NCBI GenBank assembly: GCA_035503515.1
Contig: DATJTJ010000130.1
Span: 1 to 64,000 of the forward strand
DNA length: 64,000 nucleotides
Direction of reading: 5' to 3'
Origin: DAIDKA01 sp035503515
GTDB lineage: Bacteria > Pseudomonadota > Gammaproteobacteria > Steroidobacterales > Steroidobacteraceae
Shown: positions 59,439 to 64,000 of the stretch, piece by piece
How the letters are laid out: the number at the start of each line of letters is the position of its first letter
How positions within the stretch are numbered: position 1 is the stretch's first letter
Program-made: the position numbers and the translations under genes
The notes under the pieces: generated by a model
The model's input: only the letters and a program-made list of their open reading frames with translations
Told to the model about the DNA's origin: nothing
Databases searched by the model: none

Positions 59439-60217
59439 AGCGGATCCGGAAGGCGTAGCAGGAATCCACGGCGGCGCCGTCCTGGGTGCTCGGCCGGTAG
59501 TGTCCCGATCCGGCCGCGGGGATCGACGCAGACCCGCACGATGGTCGTTCCGGTTTGTCCGAGGCGCCGCGCGGCAACCGGATAGAAGTCATCGGTGTTC
59601 GGGAAGCCGGCACCGGGACCGCCCGGGGTCACGACCGCGGGCGGCGCCGCAGGCGGCCTCCTGGTCTCCCCGTTTTGGGGAACCTGAAGCTCGTGCCCGG
59701 GATCTGCGTCGGGCGCTACGCGGATCTCCGGAACGACCGGCGGAAGGTCATGGAACGTTGGCCGTTTGAGAACCAGCGGATGCAGGGGCGGCGGCGGGGG
59801 ATCCCGATGGGCTGTTTCCTGGATGAAGGAGACCTGGCTCTGGCTGGTGAGCGGGCGCGCGCCGTGCTGGCCAAGTCCCAGGGTGATCCCGTAGATCAGC
59901 AGCAGATGCACGCCGGCGATGGCCAGGAAGGCGAGGGTGCGTCGGGACAGCTGCGGAAAGCCCTGGTGCGCACCGTCGAGCAGCGCGCGCACCCCGCCGC
60001 CGATGCCCGAGACGGCAACCTGCGGCATCGCGCAGTCGCGGGTGATGACGCCAGTGGCCCACCAGCAGCCGACGGCGAGGCGCAGTCGCGCGAGGGTGTC
60101 CGCGCGGGTTGCCAGATCCGCCAGCCACTCCTCTTCCAGCCGCGCGGCGAGGGTGGGAAGGGTACTGCGGGCCGCCCGCAGGATCAACCGGTATGCCAGA
60201 TCACCATGCGTTGTCAT
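59425..60217 (-). pseudogene. TonB-like protein gene with C-terminal frameshift/deletion
   Basis: The frame from 60217 encodes an N-terminal helical prefix (LPTLAARLEEEWLADLATRA), one membrane helix (TLAFLAIAGVHLLLIYGITL, about 95-115), a Pro-rich periplasmic stretch and the start of a TonB C-terminal domain (FYPVAARRLGQTGTTIVRVC, VDPRG). The domain then goes out of frame. The expected ending, GSGHYRPSTQDGAAVDSCYA and FRIRFRLE with a stop at 59425-59427, is in another frame of the same strand (junction about 59505-59530), and the central 20 or so residues of the domain are missing. Read without correction, the frame continues to 59261 with unrelated sequence. TonB energises outer-membrane receptors; this copy is probably inactive. 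It overlaps padR in an ATGA. Confidence 0.75.
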
Positions 60218-60519
60218 GCTGGAACTCCTCGACCGAAGCTGGCGAAGACTCCGCTTGCACGGGCAAGTCCACTGGGTGTCAGACGGTACAGGCGGCGGCG
60301 CGGACGACCGACGTGAGCCGGATCGACGGCCTCCCAGCGGCTGACCAACCAGCAGGCCGTCTCCAGCCGCATCAGTATCGGATACAGCGTGCCGGAGGCC
60401 AGGTGCCCGCGTTTCTGTACATCGGCGCCGGCCAGTTCCCGGGTGGGATCCTCCAGAAACGCCTCCAGGACCCGCAGCGTCTGCAGGGACATCCGTACAT
60501 CGCGAATCTGCCTACCCAT
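60214..60519 (-). CDS. PadR-family transcriptional regulator
   Basis: A 101-residue winged-helix regulator. SLQTLRVLEAFLEDPTRELA gives the first helices, HLASGTLYPILMRLETACWL the recognition helix, and GRPRRRLYRLTPSGLARA the wing and dimer helix, as in the short PadR-s1 group. I preferred the ATG at 60519; the Met at 60492 is also possible. No Shine-Dalgarno precedes either, and the predicted transcript start is at or near the ATG. PadR genes paired with TonB-like or permease genes are usually autoregulated. It overlaps the TonB pseudogene in an ATGA. Confidence 0.85.
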   Translation of the reverse strand: MGRQIRDVRMSLQTLRVLEAFLEDPTRELAGADVQKRGHLASGTLYPILMRLETACWLVSRWEAVDPAHVGRPRRRLYRLTPSGLARASGVFASFGRGVPA

Positions 60520-60524
60520 GATCG

Positions 60525-60555
60525 TAAGTCTACTTAGGGTCTGGACGACGTGCAA
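60525..60555 (-). promoter_or_regulatory. padR promoter with operator palindrome
   Basis: On the minus strand TTGCAC (60550-60555) and TAGACT (60527-60532) are 17 bases apart as -35 and -10. The palindrome TAAGT-AG-ACTTA (60525-60536) covers the -10. The transcript should begin close to the padR ATG, so the mRNA is likely leaderless. Autorepression by PadR is inferred. Confidence 0.65.
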
Positions 60556-60609
60556 CTGTGATCGCGTTCCGGCCCGCTGCGTCATCCGTGACGCAAGCTG
60601 TGCGTTGCG

Positions 60610-61482
60610 ATGCCCATGAAACCCATTTCGTCCCTTGCTGCCGGTTGCCTGGTGATGTTGGGCTGCATGCTCTGCGGCCCTGCGAGCCGGGCCGATCCCG
60701 TATCCACCCTGCAGCTGCTGCGCGTCAGCGGCTGTGCCGGAGTCATGCCGGCGCTGCGGCCCTTGCAACATAACGCGCGCCTCGACCGGGCCGCCCTGCT
60801 GTGGTCGGCGGGCGGCTCACCCCTGCGCGCGGCCATGGGCAGCGGCTACGAGACCGACTCGGCGGTAGGTCTGCGCCTGAGCGGTCCGGACGATGCGATC
60901 CTGCGCAGTCTGCGGCAGACGCGCTGCCGCGCGCTGGCGACGGAATCGCTTCAGGACGTGGGCGTCTATCGCAGCGGCCGCCAGTACTGGATCGTCTTGG
61001 CGACGGCAGGGCCGCGCAAGCCGGTGCCGCACTCGCACCCGCCCCTGCCGCTGCAGACCGCCGGTGTGGCATCGCGCGTCCTCGAGGAAGTCAATGCCGT
61101 GCGCGCCCACGGCACGCGCTGTGGCGACCGCACGCTCGCACCGTCGCCGCCGCTGCGCATGTCGGCCATGCTCGCGAGCGTCGCCGCCGGACACGCCCTG
61201 GACATGGCGCAGCACGACTATTTCGAACACGTCGATCTGCGCGGTCAATCGCCCGCGGATCGCCTGCGCGCCACGGGGTACCGCGCATCGCTGGTCGGGG
61301 AAAACATCGCCTATGGCCCCGCGACCGCCGACGAAGTCGTGTCGGGATGGCTGCACAGCGCCGGCCACTGCGAAAACATCATGGACCCACGGTTCGTGGA
61401 GATGGGCGTCGCCTATGCGCCAGGGCAGGGGACCCGCCGGGGCCTGTACTGGGACCAGGAGTTCGCGACCCCGGCGAAGTGA
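60610..61482 (+). CDS. Secreted CAP (SCP/PR-1) domain protein
   Basis: A 290-residue predicted periplasmic or secreted protein. The signal peptide (SSLAAGCLVMLGCMLCGPAS, ending near SRA) precedes an uncharacterised domain of about 120 residues (RPLQHNARLDRAALLWSAGG, TRCRALATESLQDVGVYRSG). Residues about 155-288 are a CAP domain: VASRVLEEVNAVRAHGTRCG, SAMLASVAAGHALDMAQHDY, FEHVDLRGQSPADRLRATGY, LVGENIAYG and GWLHSAGHCENIMDPRFVEM with the His and Glu residues typical of the family. Bacterial CAP proteins bind sterols or lipids or act as envelope hydrolases. Start ATG at 60610 or 60616. Confidence 0.85.
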   Translation: MPMKPISSLAAGCLVMLGCMLCGPASRADPVSTLQLLRVSGCAGVMPALRPLQHNARLDRAALLWSAGGSPLRAAMGSGYETDSAVGLRLSGPDDAILRSLRQTRCRALATESLQDVGVYRSGRQYWIVLATAGPRKPVPHSHPPLPLQTAGVASRVLEEVNAVRAHGTRCGDRTLAPSPPLRMSAMLASVAAGHALDMAQHDYFEHVDLRGQSPADRLRATGYRASLVGENIAYGPATADEVVSGWLHSAGHCENIMDPRFVEMGVAYAPGQGTRRGLYWDQEFATPAK

Positions 61483-61497
61483 CCCTCGGCCGGGTAC

Positions 61498-63003
61498 TCA
61501 GTAGCCGTATCGGATGCGCAGTTCACCGGCCCCTTGTGGGCCATGGTCCGGACGCGGCTGATCGCTCGAATAGCGCACCTCGGCATCGATGCTGAAGTTT
61601 GCGTTGAGCGGAAAGCTCGCGCGCACCTGGCCGATGCTGATGGCGACCGGTGCCGAACTTACGAAGTTGATGGTGCTGTAGAGATTCGCGGCATACGCCG
61701 CCGCGGGGACTGCGACGTTCAGATCCGCGTGGTGATAGGTCAGCATCCAGGTGATCCTGTGCGCGCCCAGCCAGCTCGCCTGGAGCGTCTCCAGTTTGCC
61801 ATCGCTGTCCAGGCTGAAGCCCAGGGCCCGATCGAGGTTGCGCATGCCTCCCGGGTACTTGTAGTCGTTGTAGGCAAAGCCGTAGAAGTAATCGCCGAAG
61901 CCGAAGATCTGCTCGGTCGGAACGGTGTCCGTGAATTCAGCCGTGATGCGCACCCGGGTGTCCCCGAAGGGGACCCACCCGGTGACACCGAACAGGTGGC
62001 TGGTCCCCGAATGCCAGAACGGATTGGAGTCTTCGTTCATCAGCTGCACGTAGGCGGACAGATCGATCGCGCCCAGCTTGCGGCTGTACTTGATGTCGAA
62101 GTCGCCCTGGTCATTGGTCTTGCTCGGGCTGGTGTCGCTGTTGCTGAGGTTGAAGTAATTGGCCGGATTGCAGGGATGACCGCGGCCGCAGGATTCGTCC
62201 ATGCGCTCCAGACCGATATCCAGTCCCCGGAGCGGATTGAAGTTGAACCGCAGGCCATCCACGAAGGTGTGTTTCGGGAGCAGGTCCCCGTCGAGTACGC
62301 CGAAGAAGAACTCGGCCTGCCATGGCCCCAGCCACGACAGCCACCGCGTCTTGAACGGGCTGGTGTCGATGCGCGAAATGCCGATCTGCGGAATCGGCAC
62401 GGCATTGTTCGACATCGACAGCGCCGAGATCCATCCCGGACCCCACCAGTGGGTCATTTCGCCGAGATACACGGCGGCACCGCCGATCTGCCTGGCGATA
62501 TAGGTGCCGTCGAGCATCACCGTCTCGCTGTCGAAGTGATCGTGCGACTTGATGCCGGCCGACAGCTGCACGAAAGTCGAAGTGCCGTTCCACGCCAGCG
62601 TTCCCTGCGTCTGCACGTTCTGACGTCCCAGGGCGTCGAATCCCCGCACGACTTCAGGTGCGTTCGTGCCATCGAAGTAGGCCGAAAAGCTCGAAGTGTC
62701 CTGCGTCATCTGGCCCGCCGCCTGCAGGCGGATGCGGTTGGCGGCATCCACCACGTACCCCGGCTGGCTGTTCAGGACGCCGCTGGCGCTCAACCGGTCC
62801 AGGATCCGCGTCCATGGCACCGGCCATTGCGTCGTGAGATTGTCGATGACTCCCGCATTGGCCAGCGTCTCGATGTCCGAACGCAGCTGCGCATCGCCGA
62901 CTTCGGCCCAGGGCGCCGCGCGGGCGGTGCCAATGACCAGAGTCAGGACAAGGGCCATTGCGGGGCGCAGCAGCGCCCGCGCGGCATCACGGGTGACATT
63001 CAT
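61498..63003 (-). CDS. Wzi-family capsule-assembly outer-membrane protein
   Basis: A 501-residue outer-membrane protein. The signal peptide ends at TARAAP. An N-terminal helical bundle segment (GDAQLRSDIETLANAGVIDN, PWTRILDRLSASGVL) precedes the barrel, with the Wzi signatures GGAAVYLGEMTHWWGPGWIS, ALSMSNNAVPIPQIGISR, WLGPWQAEFFFGVLDGDLLP and HTFVDGLRFNFNPLRGLDIG, LERMDESCGRG. The end RIRYGY is an aromatic outer-membrane signal. Wzi anchors capsular polysaccharide in enteric bacteria; no capsule synthesis genes are adjacent, and in other phyla such proteins serve exopolysaccharide export more generally. Confidence 0.88.
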   Translation of the reverse strand: MNVTRDAARALLRPAMALVLTLVIGTARAAPWAEVGDAQLRSDIETLANAGVIDNLTTQWPVPWTRILDRLSASGVLNSQPGYVVDAANRIRLQAAGQMTQDTSSFSAYFDGTNAPEVVRGFDALGRQNVQTQGTLAWNGTSTFVQLSAGIKSHDHFDSETVMLDGTYIARQIGGAAVYLGEMTHWWGPGWISALSMSNNAVPIPQIGISRIDTSPFKTRWLSWLGPWQAEFFFGVLDGDLLPKHTFVDGLRFNFNPLRGLDIGLERMDESCGRGHPCNPANYFNLSNSDTSPSKTNDQGDFDIKYSRKLGAIDLSAYVQLMNEDSNPFWHSGTSHLFGVTGWVPFGDTRVRITAEFTDTVPTEQIFGFGDYFYGFAYNDYKYPGGMRNLDRALGFSLDSDGKLETLQASWLGAHRITWMLTYHHADLNVAVPAAAYAANLYSTINFVSSAPVAISIGQVRASFPLNANFSIDAEVRYSSDQPRPDHGPQGAGELRIRYGY

Positions 63004-63073
63004 AGGGCTTTAACTTTACCGCACAAAGTATGGTTCTGGTGCATCGATGCGCCCGGCAGCGGTGCGCACCGGC

Positions 63074-64000
63074 TCAAGCGTACCGGAAGAGTGCCTTGAA
63101 GCCGAAGTCCATGTGATGCTGGATGTGGCAGTGGAACAGCGACAGACCCGGTTGGTCGGCCGTGAAATCCACCGCGACCCGGCCGTACATGGGAACGATG
63201 ACCGTATCCTTGAGAATGCCGCCGGTGGGCTTGCCGTTCACGTCCGCCAGTTCGAACCGATGCCGATGCAGATGCAGCGGGTGGGCGTCGTCGGTGCGGT
63301 TCCTGAACAGCAGCCGGTAACGATGGCCCTGCTGCAGCACGAACTCACGGTCGTGCGGATAGGCCTTGCCGTTGACCTTGTACAAATTGAAGGGCCGCGC
63401 GCCGCCGGGCTCCTTTTCGAAGACCATCTCGATGGTCTGCGCGGGTGGTTTCGCCGAGGGTGCCCGGCCGAAGACGGTGTAGTCCCAGTAGATACCGGGC
63501 TGCGGCGCCCACTGGGGCGGGCGGTGCTGCCCCGCGTATTCCACGACCACACCGAGCCCACCCTGGCGGGTGGCGTCGTCGATGGCGCCCAGGATCCACA
63601 CTCCCGGCTGGTTCATCTCGACGATGGCATCGATCCGTTCCCCCGGCCCGAGAGTGAGCACCTTCACCGGGCGCGGCGTGGGCACCGGATTGCCGTCCAG
63701 TGCCAGCACGTGAAATTCGTGACCGGGCAGCGCGATCGTACGGTTCTCCACCGCGCTCGCATTGAGCAGATGCATCAGCACGCGACTTCCGGGGCGCACC
63801 CGGATGGGTTCACCGGCGCGCAGCGCCTTGTCGTTGATGGAGTACAGCTGACTCATGACTTCCAGCCCGTTCGGGCGGGTGTCGAGCTTCGCGGGTTTCT
63901 CGGGCTGCGGACCCGGCGCGTCCTGGTCATCCATGTCCACGAACTGGTCGGTGTAGAAGTGCTCCCAGTCGCGCATGGCCAGGAACACTTCCTGATCGTA
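63074..64000 (-). CDS. Multicopper oxidase (C-terminal part; start beyond the window)
   Basis: The frame is open from 64000, so the N-terminus, with the first trinuclear-site histidines, is missing. The visible 308 codons include a central cupredoxin domain (EPIRVRPGSRVLMHLLNASA, LGPGERIDAIVEMNQPGVWI) and the C-terminal copper motifs DDAHPLHLHRHRFELADV and LFHCHIQHHMDFGFKALFRY, supplying the type 1 Cys-His pair and trinuclear-site histidines. At the usual axial Met position, the tail reads HHMDFGF. Laccase-like enzymes of this kind oxidise phenols or metal ions with oxygen. It is transcribed in the same direction as the Wzi-like gene, 71 bases upstream of it. Confidence 0.9.
   Translation of the reverse strand, partial: YDQEVFLAMRDWEHFYTDQFVDMDDQDAPGPQPEKPAKLDTRPNGLEVMSQLYSINDKALRAGEPIRVRPGSRVLMHLLNASAVENRTIALPGHEFHVLALDGNPVPTPRPVKVLTLGPGERIDAIVEMNQPGVWILGAIDDATRQGGLGVVVEYAGQHRPPQWAPQPGIYWDYTVFGRAPSAKPPAQTIEMVFEKEPGGARPFNLYKVNGKAYPHDREFVLQQGHRYRLLFRNRTDDAHPLHLHRHRFELADVNGKPTGGILKDTVIVPMYGRVAVDFTADQPGLSLFHCHIQHHMDFGFKALFRYA

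Noticed and set aside
58322..60600. tRNA-Arg as a possible integration site of a genomic island
   Set aside because: No integrase, no direct repeat of the tRNA 3' end and no change in base composition is visible downstream.

Overview
The window reads as a chromosomal segment of a high-GC, Gram-negative, respiring proteobacterium. Outer-membrane proteins (an OprB-like porin, a Wzi-like protein, a NodT-type efflux channel), lipoproteins, azurin, class Ia ribonucleotide reductase, TypA/BipA, TesB and a DUF6763 protein point to Gammaproteobacteria. A lineage near Steroidobacterales/Nevskiales/Xanthomonadales is my inference from gene content, not something the sequence proves. Genes are densely packed, with many ATGA or GTGA stop/start overlaps. 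I see no prophage, insertion sequence, CRISPR array or rRNA operon.

Layout. 1-3.2 kb: 5' part of a PepSY membrane protein, a GntR (YtrA-type) regulator with an operator-like palindrome, an SPFH protein, and an exported FMN hydroxy-acid dehydrogenase carrying a CxxCH motif. 3.2-8.0 kb: a prolyl iminopeptidase gene with an internal in-frame deletion, argS, a secreted SnoaL-like protein and a porin. 8.4-12.5 kb: HDOD signalling protein, glycine-zipper protein, methyltransferase, slipin, SnoaL-like protein. 12.65-18.04 kb: a self-contained efflux operon (TetR, outer-membrane factor, membrane fusion lipoprotein, MacB-type ATPase and permease). 18.2-23.9 kb: small secreted protein, OFA-type MFS transporter, and nrdAB behind a cobalamin riboswitch with a near-consensus promoter. 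23.9-33.5 kb: TauE/SafE permease, NYN-LOTUS protein and class III cyclase, folE, msrB, an RND/MMPL exporter, PhnD-like protein, lipoprotein, typA. 33.6-43.3 kb: ABC exporter, glgX-glgB, a glycerophosphodiesterase and a GGDEF-EAL protein. 43.4-49.9 kb: ferredoxin-NADP reductase, azurin, tesB, a CpcT/CpeT-like protein, an alpha/beta-hydrolase-fold lipoprotein lacking catalytic residues, an FAD-linked 2-hydroxy-acid dehydrogenase and an acidic DUF6763 protein. 50.0-52.5 kb: proBA. 52.5-57.7 kb: a compact molybdenum-cofactor operon moeA-moaA-moaC-(mobA-moaD)-(moaE-moeB-rhodanese). 57.8-64 kb: small secreted protein, tRNA-Arg(TCG), FUSC transporter, PadR plus a frameshifted tonB, CAP-domain protein, Wzi-like protein and a truncated multicopper oxidase.

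How they work together. The Moco operon encodes cofactor synthesis from GTP to the guanylylated cofactor, with synthase, activating enzyme, sulfurtransferase and sulfur carrier condensed into two fusion polypeptides; this is the most unusual gene organisation here. The B12 riboswitch over nrdAB implies that the oxygen-dependent reductase is switched off when cobalamin is plentiful, which predicts a B12-dependent class II reductase elsewhere in the genome. Several genes look decayed or repurposed: the iminopeptidase lacks its serine nucleophile, tonB is out of frame, and the hydrolase-fold lipoprotein has lost Ser and His.
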